From positions 70,800 to 134,799 of the forward strand of contig CAJNOL010000110.1 in NCBI GenBank assembly GCA_905250125.1: a stretch of 64,000 nt of DNA. The letters run 5' to 3'. The translations under genes were made by a program, and so were the position numbers. The notes under the pieces were generated by a model. That model did no database searches and was not told the origin of the DNA. It was given only the letters and a program-made list of their open reading frames with translations. This document shows positions 15,479 through 27,761 of this stretch, in pieces. Each line of letters opens with the position of its first letter. Position 1 is the first letter of the stretch. The stretch comes from Rotaria sordida. Taxonomy: Eukaryota; Rotifera; Eurotatoria; Philodinida; Philodinidae.

Positions 15479-16541
15479 AAAAAAAAAACAAATGTAGTTA
15501 CCGGTGTTTTCTCTTATGTTTTCATGCAGTCTATAATATGTATAGTTTTTCTTTTTTTATATATATATTTATGTTTGTGTACATACACCTATTTCTGTTG
15601 TACTTTGTAAATTTAATTATTGTTCTTTTCTGTGTTGAACAAGAGCTTTATCAATAATGAATTAAAATTCAGAAATAGAGTATTCTACTATATGTAAATA
15701 TATATATATAGTGATATTTAGACCAGCAATGTTTGTTTGTTTTTTTTTAATAATTTTTTATTGTGCTTTCAAAAGGTAATTAATGTAATAACAGTATGTG
15801 TGTTGGCTTTTTCCTTTTTGTAAAGTTATCTATTGGTATTTCTCCCTTTTTTTTTTGTTTTATTGTTGTGTGTTTTTGTCAGATATTAAAGTCTAATAAC
15901 CGAAATAAAATAACAAGTTTTTTAATTTTATTGTTTTTATTTTAGAACAAAAAAAAAATGTTCTATATTATTGACCAAAGGAAACAGAATAGAAAAAGAC
16001 AAAACATATTCTTTTTCGCTTTTTCCTCTCCACCCCCTTCTCTGCATTTTTTTTTCTTTCTTTTTCTCTGATTTTTTTTTTCAAATGATGTCATCATTCA
16101 CAGCCATGTTAAAATACGCTTATATTCATTTCTTTTTTTTTTTATACTTTCTGTTTTACCCTTCTCATATGGTTACCAATGTTGTTTTTGTAAAGAAGAG
16201 AAAACGAGACCGTATGACACTGTAGTTTTATGTTTGACGCCCAACATAGGAAAGAAAGAAAATGGGGGATGACTACACAGACTGAGTTAAGTTTTTTCTT
16301 TTTTCTTTTTCTATTTCAACCCTTCGGGCAAGTGTAGAAGGCGAACACATATGAATTGAATGACACGTATCAAGGCATACGTTAGTGATTCTCACACTCT
16401 TCTTCTTGCATTGATTGCGTCATTTTAACTAACAATCGTTATTTCGTTTCATTTTAGATATTTGTTAGTGTTCACCTTTTTTTTTTTCCTTTTTTCTTTT
16501 TCTTTTGTTCTCTTTTCTTATTATTTCATTCATCCTTGAAA
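15479..16541 (+). other. PNPLA2 3' region and beta-TrCP 5' region
   Basis: Just after the lipase stop there are long T and AT runs, with AATAAA in the sequence around 15904-15910 as a possible poly(A) signal. The DNA from about 16000 to 16530 is strongly C/T-rich on the plus strand and probably holds the beta-TrCP promoter and 5'UTR. The open frame at 15971-16225 is a low-complexity run of Phe and Ser and is not a gene. Confidence 0.5.
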
Positions 16542-18635
16542 ATGGATTTTCTTTCGACCAGTAGTTCATCATGTATCGATGATGTTGTATCAGTCAATAT
16601 TAATACAACAAAAAAATTATCAACAATTAATTATGAACAAAATAGTGAACAATATTTACGAACATTTTCTACATGGAATGAACATGAACAATTATGTTTT
16701 GTTGAAAATTTATTAAAACATATGAAAAGTCATCAACATGGTCAAGTTAATTTATTTTTATTACCAATGTTAAAACGTGATTTTGTTGGACGTTTAGCAT
16801 CTTATGGACTTGAACATGTTGCAGAAAAAATTCTTGGATATTTAGATGATCAATCATTAAAATCAACTGAACTTGTTTGTCATGAATGGTATCATGTTAT
16901 ATCTGAAGGTAAGTTAAAATTGAAAAAATTTTTAATTCATTTTACAAACATTTTTTTTTTCTTTCATAATAAGGTATGCTATGGAAAAAATTAATTGAAC
17001 GAAAATTTCTTTCAAATTCATTATGGCGTGGATTAGCTGATCGTCGTGGTTGGACAAAATATTTATTTCGTCAATTAATAATAAACGGTGAAAAACCAAA
17101 ACGTCATGAATTTTATCGTCAATTATATCCTCAAATAATACATGATATTGAACAATTAGAAACAAATTGGCGTACCGGAAATTTTCAATTAGAAAAAATT
17201 CAATGTCGTTCACAAAATAGCAAAGGTGTTTATTGTTTACAGTATGATGATGAAAAAATAGTTAGTGGTCTTCGTGATAATACAATTAAAATTTGGGATA
17301 GAAAAACTCTTGAATGTATTAAAGTTTTAACTGGACATAATGGTAGTGTTTTATGTTTACAATATGATGAAAAAGTTATTGTTACTGGTTCATCAGATTC
17401 AACTATTCGTATATGGAATGTTAAAACTGGTGAATTACTTAATACACTTTTACATCATTGTGAAGCTGTACTTCATCTAAGATTTTCAAATGGTACAATG
17501 GTAACATGTTCAAAAGATCGTTCAATTGCTGTATGGCAAATGAATTCTCCAACTGATATAACTATACGTCGTGTATTAGTTGGACATCGTGCTGCTGTTA
17601 ATGTAGTAGATTTTGATGATAAATATATTGTTAGTGCAAGTGGTGATCGAACAATTAAAGTTTGGGTATGAAAAAAAAAAAAAAATTATATTGATTTCAT
17701 TTTTTATTCTTGTTTTATTTTAATAGGATACAACAACTTGTGAATTTGTTCGAACACTTCTTGGTCATAAACGAGGTATTGCTTGTCTACAATACCGAGA
17801 TCATATTGTTGTTAGTGGATCTTCAGATAATACTATACGTGTAAGTTTCATCTCAAGTTTTTAATAATGAATATAAAGAAGTCAAAATAAAAAAGATTTT
17901 GAAAATTAACTTTCTAATTTTGATCGGAAATACTCTAATAGCATGTGTTCATTTTATGAAAAAATAGAATCTTAATTATGTTTTCTTCCTATCAATATTA
18001 TATTCTGAATATTTTCTTCGTTTAATGATGCACTTAATTCGTTTCCTTTTTAGGTTTGGGATATTGAATGTGGCGCTTGTCTTCGTATACTTGAAGGGCA
18101 TGATGAACTTGTTCGATGTATTCGTTTCGACTCAAAACGTATTGTTTCGGGTGCTTACGATGGTAAATTAATTTTTATTGTTTTATTTTCTTTTATTCAA
18201 AAAATACAATGAATTCAATATTGATTTCTTTTTTCTATAACAGGTAAAATCAAAATTTGGGATCTTCAAGCAGCACTTGATCCACGTTCTCAAACAGCAT
18301 CACTTTGTATAAAAACTTTAAGTGAACATACAGGACGTGTATTTCGTCTACAATTTGATGAATTTCAAATTGTTTCAAGTTCACATGATGATACAATACT
18401 TTGTTTTAATTTTCTTCAACCCGAGTTATCGAATTTACCTATACAACAACAACAACATTCATCATCTGCTTTAGGTGTATGTCAAGCACAAATAACAAGT
18501 TTTATACCATCATCAACTATGGAATCATCCGATGATGGAAATATAAATGAAAACACTCAAACAACAACAACAAATGCACTACACAGTCAAGTTTCAGTTC
18601 AATCAACAACATCATCATCTAGTTCGGGAAAATAA
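16542..18635 (+). CDS. BTRC: F-box/WD-repeat protein beta-TrCP
   Basis: Substrate receptor of the SCF(beta-TrCP) ubiquitin ligase, which recognises DSGxxS phosphodegrons such as those of beta-catenin and IkB. Five exons: 16542-16908, 16974-17665, 17727-17840, 18054-18162, 18244-18635, giving 557 aa. The dimerisation region ([20 protein letters not shown]) precedes the F-box ([20 protein letters not shown] ... [11 protein letters not shown]). Seven WD40 blades follow, each ending in IKIWD or a variant (IRIWN, IAVWQ, IKVWD, IRVWD, IKIWD). The ATG at 16542 is preferred because it is the first in frame and no in-frame ATG lies just upstream. The Gln/Ser/Thr-rich tail after the last blade is lineage-specific. 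One gene here matches the vertebrate BTRC/FBXW11 pair and Drosophila slimb. Confidence 0.95.
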
Positions 18636-18985
18636 AATATTGGTCGAAAAAAAGAAGCGCGAATCCAATTTTGAATTTTAAAAATCCATTCTTTGAGAAA
18701 AAAATCGAGTCTGGTTTTTATTTTCTTTTTTCGAATCTCGCGCATTGTGTCTTGTCTCTTTTTCTCGTCTTTGAATATCCCCCTTATGTGTCTGATATCT
18801 CTCTTTCTCTGTCTTTTGTCCATATATATGTATGTTTTCAATCGAGGAATAGAAAGATGTTCTATTATTATATATTGTTCGTCGTCATCTTGATTAACTG
18901 TTGAAAAAAAAATCAACAGTAGATCTATATTTTTTGTACACGAAAACGAAATAAGAGAAAAGAGAATAAAGAAAAATTGCTTTTA

Positions 18986-19085
18986 NNNNNNNNNNNNNNN
19001 NNNNNNNNNNNNNNNNNNNNNNNNNNNNNNNNNNNNNNNNNNNNNNNNNNNNNNNNNNNNNNNNNNNNNNNNNNNNNNNNNNNNN
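18986..19085. other. Assembly gap (100 N)
   Basis: Exactly 100 undetermined bases, the conventional size for a gap of unknown length. It lies between the beta-TrCP 3' region and the furin upstream region, so true distance and even order across it are uncertain. Confidence 0.99.
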
Positions 19086-20187
19086 TCATGCAAGGAAATA
19101 AGAGAATATGAAAAAAAAGAATGTTAGATGTATATTAGATGGTTATGTAAAACATATAGCATAAAGGTGAAAATAAGTAATTTCAGAATAGGTATAACAT
19201 ATGAGCAAAACTATTTATATATCGTGCATGAATAAATTCATTTTCCATCTGATGATGTCGGCGTCGGAGAAAGTAGACGTACATTATCAACATCATGTAA
19301 TGTATGACGAGAGATGCAAGGTAGAACGAACTAATAGTATAAACAGACGGAAAGACAGAAGGCGGGTCGAAGCGATTTTTCTCTCATTTTTTTTTTTTGT
19401 TTTTACGCAATTGTTCATCGCTCAACTTTCTCTCATGTGTACATATGAAATCATTGACGATAAGTAGATCAATTCCGTGTGGTTCTTTTCTTATGTGTAT
19501 ATATATTTGTACTAAGGCTCTCTTCTTTTTTTTTTTTATTTATTTCTGACGTAAGAAAATATGGATTAATCTTAATTATTATGATGAACGTATGAGTAAG
19601 TAACTTAAGATAAGTTTAGCTCATTTAGACATTAAACATAGTGATTTAAGACATCAATGAGACATATGTCAGATTTATTGATAAATCTATATTTAATAAC
19701 AATGACACTTGTACAGCTGCATTACAAGTAGTTATATGCATGTAAGCATGTTGTTTGAAAGCAGAAGGTTAATGACATGTCTCGGCATGTATAGAAGATA
19801 TGTAACCTTGATGATTGGTTTGAGTTTTGTACTCGTCGTATTTAATTTTTCCCTTGTTTCGCTTTTATGTTGATTCCCCAAGAGAATTCTTTTTTTTGAG
19901 TTAGTCTTCAAAGAAAAGAAGAAAAAAAAGCGTGTGGATGCTACTTCTATAATAAGACGAAAGACAATCAATTGTGATGAAATAAAAGATACATTCATTT
20001 TTTCCTATATATATTTTAGTTGATTATCATAAATTGTTAAGTATATGTCTATTGTAGATAAGCAATTGATCTCTTATATTGTTAATCATATTAATCATTA
20101 AATATTTAAGCCTAAAGACTAATCGTGATCAATAGACAACGAACAATGTGATATGGCCGAAAGTTATTCGGCGTCATTATCGAGGAC

Positions 20188-23100
20188 ATGCTTATTGTTG
20201 TTACTCGTCATATCATTGTTACTATTGATTTAATTCTCCTTATCATCGTCATATTTGCTAAAACTGAAAATTTAACATATACAAACGAATTTGTTTTACA
20301 TATTAATGAAGGTGAACAAGCAGCTCGATCATTAGCTGAAAAATATCATTTAAAATTTGAACGAAAAGTAAAATATAAAAACAAACAACTTTTTTTTTTT
20401 GTTTTTTGCTAATGTAATTTTATTATTTAAAAAGGCTATACCAAATCAAAATTATTTTGTATTTCGTCAAATAATAAGAAATCAACGACGAAAACGTTCA
20501 TTAGATGGATCTGATAATGATCTAGTTAATGAACTTAAACATGATCCATTAATTGATTGGGTTGAACAACAACAAGTTAAAAAACGTGTTAAACGTAATA
20601 TTATGTTTTATCATCCAATTAAATCATTATCTTTACCATCGAGATTTAACGATCCAGAATGGGATAAACAATGGTATATGGTAAGTTTTATTCTTTTTTT
20701 TTGAAAATAATTTTGAAAATATGTTTTTTTTTTTTTAATTTCTTTAAAAGCACGATGAAAATGAACATGGTCGAGCAATGAATATTTCAGGTGCATGGCG
20801 TCTTGGTTTTACTGGTAAAAATATTGTTGTAACAATTCTTGACGATGGTATTGAGAAAGATCATCCTGATTTAATACAAAATTATGTAAGTATATATATA
20901 TATATATTATTAATTGAAGTGTGCTGCGTATTGCATGTTTTGCATGTCAAAAAAAAAACACGCCCATAAAAATTTCTAGGAACCACAAGCAAGTACAGAT
21001 ATCAATGGTTATGACAATGATCCACAACCACGTTATGATCCAACAAATGAAAACAAGTAGAAAAGATTTTTTGTTTTTTTTTTATTTTTATTTATTTTGA
21101 TATAAGAAAGAAAAAAATTTACAAAGGGTATATATATGCGAGCTAAATTAGACTTAATATATTGTTTATAGGAACCTCGTGCTAGTTATGATATCAATGG
21201 AAATGACAGCGATCCACAACCCCGAATGACAGCGACTAATGATAATAAGTAAATAGAGGATGAGAATTTTCACATTGACAAACTATGATAAATTTGTTTG
21301 TATTTTTATTTATTAGCATGTCTAGAGATGAGAATGATGTCTACTTATTACTTTCTTTTGCTGTACTGCATGATTTATTAGATTTTATTATGATAAATGA
21401 GAAATATGAAAAATTATTTTTGAATTTTTTTTTTTGCTTTGTTCATTAGACATGGAACAAGATGTGCTGGTGAAGTTGGTAAGATTTATAAGAAGTTTCG
21501 TTCTTTTTGAAATAATAATTTTATTTTTTAGCTGCTGCAGCAAATAATAATATATGTAATGTTGGAGTAGCATTTAATGCACGAATTGGAGGTAAGAATT
21601 ATGTGTAAAAAAAAAAGTGATGATAGATTTTTCATTTTTTTTTTTTTTTTTTTTTTTTTTGTATTTTAGGCATTCGTTTATTAGATGGAGAAGTAACTGA
21701 TTTAGTTGAATCAATGGCATTAAGTTTTCGTCCAGATTTTATTGATATTTATTCAGCTAGTTGGTAAGCAAAATTCCTATTTTTATATGATAAATTATTT
21801 ATGAAGGAAATTGATTCAGGGGCCCGGATGATGATGGAAAAACTGTTGATGGACCAGCTACATTAGCACAAGCAGCATTTGAAAATGGCATTAAATATGT
21901 AAATTTTATCATCGAAAAAAAATAAATTATTCTCTTTTTTTCTTTTTTTTTAGGGTCGTCAAGGTCTTGGTTCAATCTATGTTTGGGCATCTGGAAATGG
22001 TGGAAAAGATGATGATAACTGTAATTGTGATGGTTATACAAATTCAATTTATACAGTATCAATATCAAGTGCAACTGAAAATGGTAATATACCATGGTAT
22101 TCCGAATCTTGTTCATCAACATTAGCAACAACATATAGTAGTGGTGCATCAGATGAAAAACAAGTTGTTTCAACTGATCTTCGAAGTCAATGTACAGAAA
22201 ATCATACAGGTAAATTATTCTTAGAATTAATTTATTTTAGAAGTTTTTTTTTTTCTTTTTTGTTTTCTTTCTATCAAAGGAACATCAGCTTCAGCTCCAA
22301 TGGCTGCTGGTATAATTGCATTAGCACTTGAAGCTAATCGAAATTTAACGTGGCGTGATATTCAACATTTAATTGTTGAAACAGCTAAACCAAAATATCT
22401 AAATGCATTAGATTGGAAAACAAATGGTGTTGGAAAACGTGTTAGTCATGCATTTGGTTTTGGTATGATGGATGCTGCTCAATTAGTTTTAAAAGTAATA
22501 AATTAAAAAAAGTTTATTTCTAAGCAAAAAAATGATTTTTGTTTTTCTTAGGCTCAAAAATGGAGAACAGTTCCTTCTCAACATATTTGTCATCAAAATG
22601 ATCCAAATATAATTGCAAAGTAAGTTAATAATCGAAATAAATAAAAATATTGAAATATTTATATAGAACATTTAAAAAATATGAACGTGTTGTTATTCAA
22701 ATGTATGCTGATGGTTGTATTAATACAGAAAATGAAATTAATTTTCTTGAACATGTACAATCAAAAGTGTCTGTTAAAGTTAAATATCGTGGTATGTTTT
22801 AACTTTTTTTTGAAAAATATAGTTTATCATTATTGTTTTTGTTTTTCTCACAAAAAAAAGGAAATTTACAAATATTTTTAACTTCACCAATGGGTACAAA
22901 TTCAACATTACTTGGCCGAAGAGTTGAAGATGATTCTATTGATGGATTTAATAATTGGCCATTTATGACAGTACATAATTGGGGAGAATCACCACGTGGA
23001 ATTTGGACTTTAGAAATTGTTGATGTAGAAAATAATGGTTAGTAGCAATGTTTTATTTAGTATACAGATTGAGAGATCGATGTTTCTTCAAACATCGAGT

Positions 23101-24572
23101 TGATTTTCTCGGATTTTATTGTAAAGCAATATTAATAATCTCTTGGTGCATCAAAACAGAAAAATAAACGGTCAACAGCATCTAATCTTCTGAATAGTTT
23201 GTTTTTAGTTATGACAAAAAAGTTATAATTATTCAATAGAAAAATAACTTAATGTTGATAAACTAATGAGAAAATGTTTTTAATTGATCAATGATTTTTG
23301 AATTCAGATTCTGTACATAAGGTAGACTTCAGTGATATATGAAAAATTCCAAAGGATAAGTCCTCTTAGGTCTTCTGTTCAGGCTTATAAGCATTTTACT
23401 AGAATTTTAGCCTTTCGCATTGTATATAACAACAAATCGGAATGACGGTATTTCGACTTCTGACTTTACCTACAGGCAGATCTATCTATCAACAGAGTGT
23501 TCTCAAAATGTCAACTCAAAAGAATATTTCCTTCCTGAGATACTCAAGCTCTCAAAGTCATTCATATTCCCTGAAAGATGCTAAAATTTGCTCTTTTTTT
23601 TTAAGGACTTACATATCTCGGAAAGAAAATATTCTGTTGAGCTGAAAGTTTTAGAACATTTCACTGATAAATAAATCCATCTGTAGACAAAATCTCAGAT
23701 CGAAATACTATCATTCCGATTTGTTGTTATATACCATGTCAGAGGCTAAAATTCTAGTAAAATGCCTGTAACTCTGAACAGACGACCTAAGGAGATTTAT
23801 CTTTTGGAGTTTTTTCATACCTTATTGAAGTCTATCGTGTACATAGAGTTTGAATTCAAAAATGATTGATCATCTGAAAACAGGTCCTCGTGTAAGGTAT
23901 TAAAGTCTTTTTGCTTGTCTCTCACTCTTTTTCAATAGTAAATATTTGAAAATTTCAACCTTAGTTTTCGAGTATTTTTACTTTCGATCAAAGTAGGCTG
24001 CATAAAATACAAGTTCGTAGAAAGCATTATTTGTAAATAGTACATCAATTACAATCGAGAATAAAAGAAAAAAAGTAATAATTTATAAAACAAATGATTA
24101 TGGAGATTTTGATTGAAAAGATACATTGTTTTTATCAAAACTCAATTCATTGATTTTAATGTTTATTATCATTTTGTTTTCTCTTTTAGTTATTTTTCTC
24201 AATTGGTCTTTAGTTTTTTATGGTACACAAATAAATCCTTCTCATCAATTACCAACAACAACATCTCCAAAATTTGTTTCTACAAACATTCATCTCTATC
24301 CATCCGATGAAATTAATAATAATCTTGTTCGTTCACATTCATCAAATCTTCATAACTCTTTTCATACTCGTCATCGTGAAAAAAATCGTAAAAATAAACA
24401 ACAAAATAATTATTATATAAAACATCATTATTATCCATATAATCCACCATCATCATCTCAAACAACATCAATTATAGATGATTTTTATCAAATTGAAATG
24501 TCAAAAACATATCGAATGAAACCATATTTGGCATTTATTTTAATTTTAATATTAATTCTTAATCATATTTAA
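20188..24572 (+). CDS. FURIN: Furin-type proprotein convertase with alternative exon 4
   Basis: Secretory-pathway serine protease cleaving after R-x-K/R-R. Exons: 20188-20367, 20435-20680, 20751-20885, then 4a (20980-21056) or 4b (21172-21248), 21450-21478, 21532-21591, 21670-21763, 21820-21898, 21954-22209, 22280-22494, 22552-22619, 22667-22791, 22861-23037, 24190-24572. With one exon 4 this gives 707 aa. An N-terminal hydrophobic segment is followed by a prodomain with inner site RRKRS and final site RVKR. The catalytic residues are Asp in [11 protein letters not shown], His in HGTRCAGEV, oxyanion Asn in WASGNGG and Ser in [11 protein letters not shown]. The P domain ends WSLVFYGT. There is no Cys-rich region. 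The tail is basic and Tyr-rich and ends in a hydrophobic stretch with almost nothing after it, so a GPI signal or very short cytosolic tail is likely. It is closer to furin than to PC2. The start site is the least certain part. Confidence 0.93.
20980..21056 (+). other. Furin alternative exon 4a
   Basis: 77-nt exon preceded by TTTCTAG and followed by GTAGAA. It encodes [18 protein letters not shown] then YDPTNENK (the last codon completed by the next exon). It lies between the catalytic Asp and His. It starts in phase 0 and ends with two bases of a codon, exactly as exon 4b does. Confidence 0.85.
21172..21248 (+). other. Furin alternative exon 4b
   Basis: 77-nt exon preceded by TTTATAG and followed by GTAAAT. 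It encodes [18 protein letters not shown] then MTATNDNK, identical to 4a at 18 of 26 residues. Acidic residues at the same positions (Asp in YDI, GND and SDP) are kept in both. Joining 4a to 4b would create a stop after 19 codons; skipping both creates a stop eight codons into the next exon. So they behave as mutually exclusive exons. Confidence 0.85.
23285..23872. repeat. Foldback element in furin intron 13
   Basis: Two arms of about 170 bp (23285-23457 and 23701-23872) are inverted copies with scattered mismatches. The arms share GATCAAT, TTTTTGAATTCA, TTTTACTAGAATTTTAGCCT and ATATAACAACAAATCGGAAT. The spacer of about 240 bp is related to 3501-3577. No coding capacity was seen, so this is probably a non-autonomous foldback element. 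The 1152-bp intron is the longest of the gene. Confidence 0.75.
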
Positions 24573-24827
24573 ATATTTTTCATTGTATTTGCTCATATCA
24601 CTCAGTATTTTTTACATCTTATAAAAGAAAAAACAAAATCTTTTGTTGTTTTGTCTTTTGTTGTGTGTAAATTCAAAAAAAAAAGAAAGTCAGAAAAAAA
24701 AACACGAAAAAAAAAAGATATCAAAACATTATTTTTTTTTTGCTTTTTTGTTTTCTTCAATTTATGAAATATAGAAAAAGAAAAAGTACAAACAAAATGA
24801 TTATAGAATGTTTCACTTTTTAGAAAT
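24573..24827 (+). promoter_or_regulatory. Furin-HMGXB4 spacer with acceptor before ATG
   Basis: 255 bp of A- and T-rich DNA ending in TTTTTAG at 24817-24823, four bases before the HMGXB4 ATG at 24828. This is a good acceptor with no obvious partner donor in the spacer. It is consistent with spliced-leader addition to a downstream operon gene (inference), or with a 5'UTR intron. Confidence 0.4.
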
Positions 24828-27264
24828 ATGTCTGGTATAGCATATTTTTTTAAACCTAAAATAAGTGCAACAGATTCAACATCATCAACAACAGAAAAAC
24901 GTCCTGGTCGACGTTCAAAATCAACAAAATCATCTGAAACACCAATAATAATTGAAAAAAATATTGAATCAATTGAACCAACAAATGAATCTCTAACTGA
25001 AACAAAAATAATTAATGATGAACAAACAGAAAATTCACCAATACCAACACCTAAAATAAAATTAAAATTTAATTTACGTTCACAATCTGTTCAAGATACA
25101 TCTGATAATCGTTTTATAACAAATATAACACATGATACAAATGAATTATCAGCTGATGAATCATCTGATAATGAAGTACGTTTAAAAATTGATGATAATA
25201 ATGAAAATTTTGATGATGAACAAAATTCACCATTACCTATTAAACATGATGATTCATCATTATTAACAATTAATTCACCATCAAAAAAAAAACAACAATC
25301 ATCACGTAAAAAAGTTATTAGTCGTTTAATTGGTACAACAGTTAATACACTTGCACTTGATGAACCAAGTCCAGTAAAAATTCCACCACATGAATCACAA
25401 TTTAGTGAAGTTAAACAAACAAAATCAGGTCGAACTATTAAATATACACCTTATTTTAAAGAACTTGTTCAAGGTGCAACAATATCACCACCATTATCAC
25501 CTGTTCATTCAACTACACAACCAAAACGTCCATCAACATATTCAAAAAAAAAACAAACATCAATTAAAGCTGATCTTGATGCTATTAAAAATGGAAGTTT
25601 ACCAACGATAGTTAAACGAAGAAAATCATCTACGGGATCACCTAAAACTAAAAAACAAACAACAGCACCAGTTAAACGTGTTGGACAAGGAAGAAAACCA
25701 ACAACACCTAAAAGTGTTGCAAATAGTAAGAGAACAAATTTTATTAAATATAATAAACAATAGATTTGATTAAAGAATATATTCTTTCAGTATGGCATTA
25801 GTTAGAAGAAATACAAGTGTATTTGTATAGAAGAAATTAAAAGAAAAAGATTTTTGTGATCAGATTCTAGCTAATTCTGATATATTTTATGTTATTTTGA
25901 GAAGATCAGATGAGAATTATGAATATTGATTATGCAAGAGTTAGAATTTTCCTTACGAAAGATTGATAGTTTTGAAACCACAAATATTCTACTGTCATTA
26001 TACGATGCACAGAAATCATGTATTCTTACTTTAAATTAAATTTACATCTTTCTGCTGTCAATAGTTATTTAAGGTTCTTTAACCAAAGAATGTTTCATAT
26101 GTTTATGTTCTCTTCTAAGTTTGATTTTGATTAACATATAACATATGAGAATAAAGTTTAGTCTTGAAAAAAAAGCTTTTGTTTATAACTCTAGAGATAT
26201 TTCATAATCAATAATAATTCTTTATTTAGCTAAAACAAAACGAGATTCAAATCAAATGGTTATAGGTGATGATGTTGAAAGTGATGATGAAAATGGAATA
26301 ACTCAAAGACGAAGTGATGATGAAGAATTTCGTAATAACATTTTTTCTTACTATCATGTTTTTGTTTTTTGATCGTTATCTGTAATTTTTTTTCATAGAT
26401 CAAGAAGAACATACATCAGAAGAAGAAGAAGAGGATGATGAAGGTTTAGATGTTGATGATGATCATTCATCTGGTGTATTAAGTGATGAAGACGAATGGA
26501 CAACAATAGGTAATAAACAAGACCATGATCGAACATTAGGTTTAGCTGCAACATTAGGTTCAATGTCAAGTGAAATGCTTGATGGTTTTAGTTTATGGGC
26601 TATGAAATATCGTGCACGTCATCGAACAATGACACTTGATGATAAACGTCTTTATCGTACATGGAAAAAAATGAGTGCACATGATCGACAACGTTGGTGT
26701 CTTAAAGCTGAAAAAGAAAGTTATCATTATCCAATAACAGCTGAATTATTAAAAGCATCAACTAGTACTGAACCAGCAACATCAACATTACCATCAACAA
26801 CAAAACCTACTAAACCAACAAAACGGAAAAAGCCTACAGATGATCATCCACCAGTACTTTTACAAAAAATTTTAAATCAATATTCTAAACAACAACCATC
26901 ATTATCATCAATACGACCACCGAATGCTTTTGTTAAACAACAAATAACATCACCAATAATTACACCACCAAAAAATTATGATATTGTTGATATAGCTGCA
27001 GGAATTTATTTACTTGGTGAATCATTAACAAAAATGGGTGAAAAAGTTCGACAATTAGGTCATCTTAATCCTCGTGGTACATCAGCAGCAACATCAATTG
27101 ATAATCTTTCAGCTATTCTTTTTGATGGAACACTATGTGCATGTAATTTAATGGCTTGTATTGGTAATGAAATCGTATCAACGAATTCATCAACATCAAA
27201 ATCAGATCCATTAACAAATAAACTTATGGAAAATGTTGGAATTATCTTACCTGGACTTAATTAA
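24828..27264 (+). CDS. HMGXB4: HMG-box protein HMGXB4-like
   Basis: Nuclear protein with one divergent HMG box. Exons: 24828-25725, 26230-26331, 26399-27264, giving 621 aa. The N-terminal 300 residues are Ser/Thr/Lys-rich with short basic runs (for example KKKQQSSRKK). Acidic tracts follow (EEEEEDDEG). The HMG-like stretch runs from FSLWAMKYRARHR through YRTWKKMSAHDRQRWCLKA. The C-terminal 120 residues (DIAAGIYLLGESLTKMG ... ILFDGTLCACNLMACIGNE ... IILPGLN) match the end of vertebrate HMGXB4, including the final MPGL-like ending; this supports the family call more than the HMG box does. HMGXB4 is linked to Wnt repression and, in vertebrates, to chromatin-remodelling complexes. AATAAA overlaps the stop at 27264-27269. 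Confidence 0.75.
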
Positions 27265-27413
27265 ATAAAGAATTTTATTGTATTAAATTTATGTACACAT
27301 GTCTGTATACTAATATAAATAAAAGGATGTTAAAAACATAATTCGATATGTTTCTATTAGATTTCATATGTGTGTGTATATGTATATATATATATACGTA
27401 CGTTTATTTTCAG
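27265..27413 (+). promoter_or_regulatory. HMGXB4-VMA21 spacer with acceptor at the ATG
   Basis: 149 bp with AATAAA at 27264-27269 and at 27318-27323, a GT/AT repeat around 27371-27396, and TTTTCAG ending at 27413 directly against the VMA21 ATG. This has the same layout as the PSMC1-USP39 junction. Confidence 0.5.
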
Positions 27414-27761
27414 ATGCAACGAACATCAGTTATACAACCGGCTACAACAGTCGATAAACTTATTCAAGAGGAAGATAATGCTAATGAAACAGCTATATGG
27501 ATTGTTTTTCGTAAAATGCTTTTTTTTACTGTTATGATGACATTGGCACCAATTACATCATTTTTTATTACAAAAGATTATATATTTGGAGGAATATTTA
27601 ATGTAACAGACAGTAGTAGTTATATGTATTCAGCTGCTGTAGCTGTTATTGTCGTTCATATTATATTAATCGCTTTCCTGTATGTCGCATTTCGTGATGA
27701 TGGATCAAGCAAGAAGACAAAAGTCGACCTTATTAAAGAATCAACTGGAAAGAAAGACTAA
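27414..27761 (+). CDS. VMA21: V-ATPase assembly membrane protein VMA21
   Basis: ER-resident chaperone for assembly of the V0 sector of the vacuolar H+-ATPase. Single exon of 115 aa. Two membrane helices are visible: one from MLFFTVMMTLAPITSFF and one from SAAVAVIVVHIILIAFLYVAF, separated by a short lumenal loop with KDYIFGG. This is the VMA21 pattern in order and length (about 100 aa). The C-terminus ends GKKD, with lysines near the end as in ER-retrieval signals. The frame is open upstream to 27348, but the ATG at 27414 follows an acceptor and starts just before the conserved part, so it is preferred. Confidence 0.9.
   Translation: MQRTSVIQPATTVDKLIQEEDNANETAIWIVFRKMLFFTVMMTLAPITSFFITKDYIFGGIFNVTDSSSYMYSAAVAVIVVHIILIAFLYVAFRDDGSSKKTKVDLIKESTGKKD

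Noticed and set aside
15971-16225. 84-codon frame rich in Phe and Ser
   Set aside because: Product of T- and CT-rich tracts in the beta-TrCP upstream region.
27348-27413. N-terminal extension of VMA21 from an ATG at 27348
   Set aside because: It translates an AT/GT repeat and crosses a good splice acceptor; the conserved protein begins at 27414.
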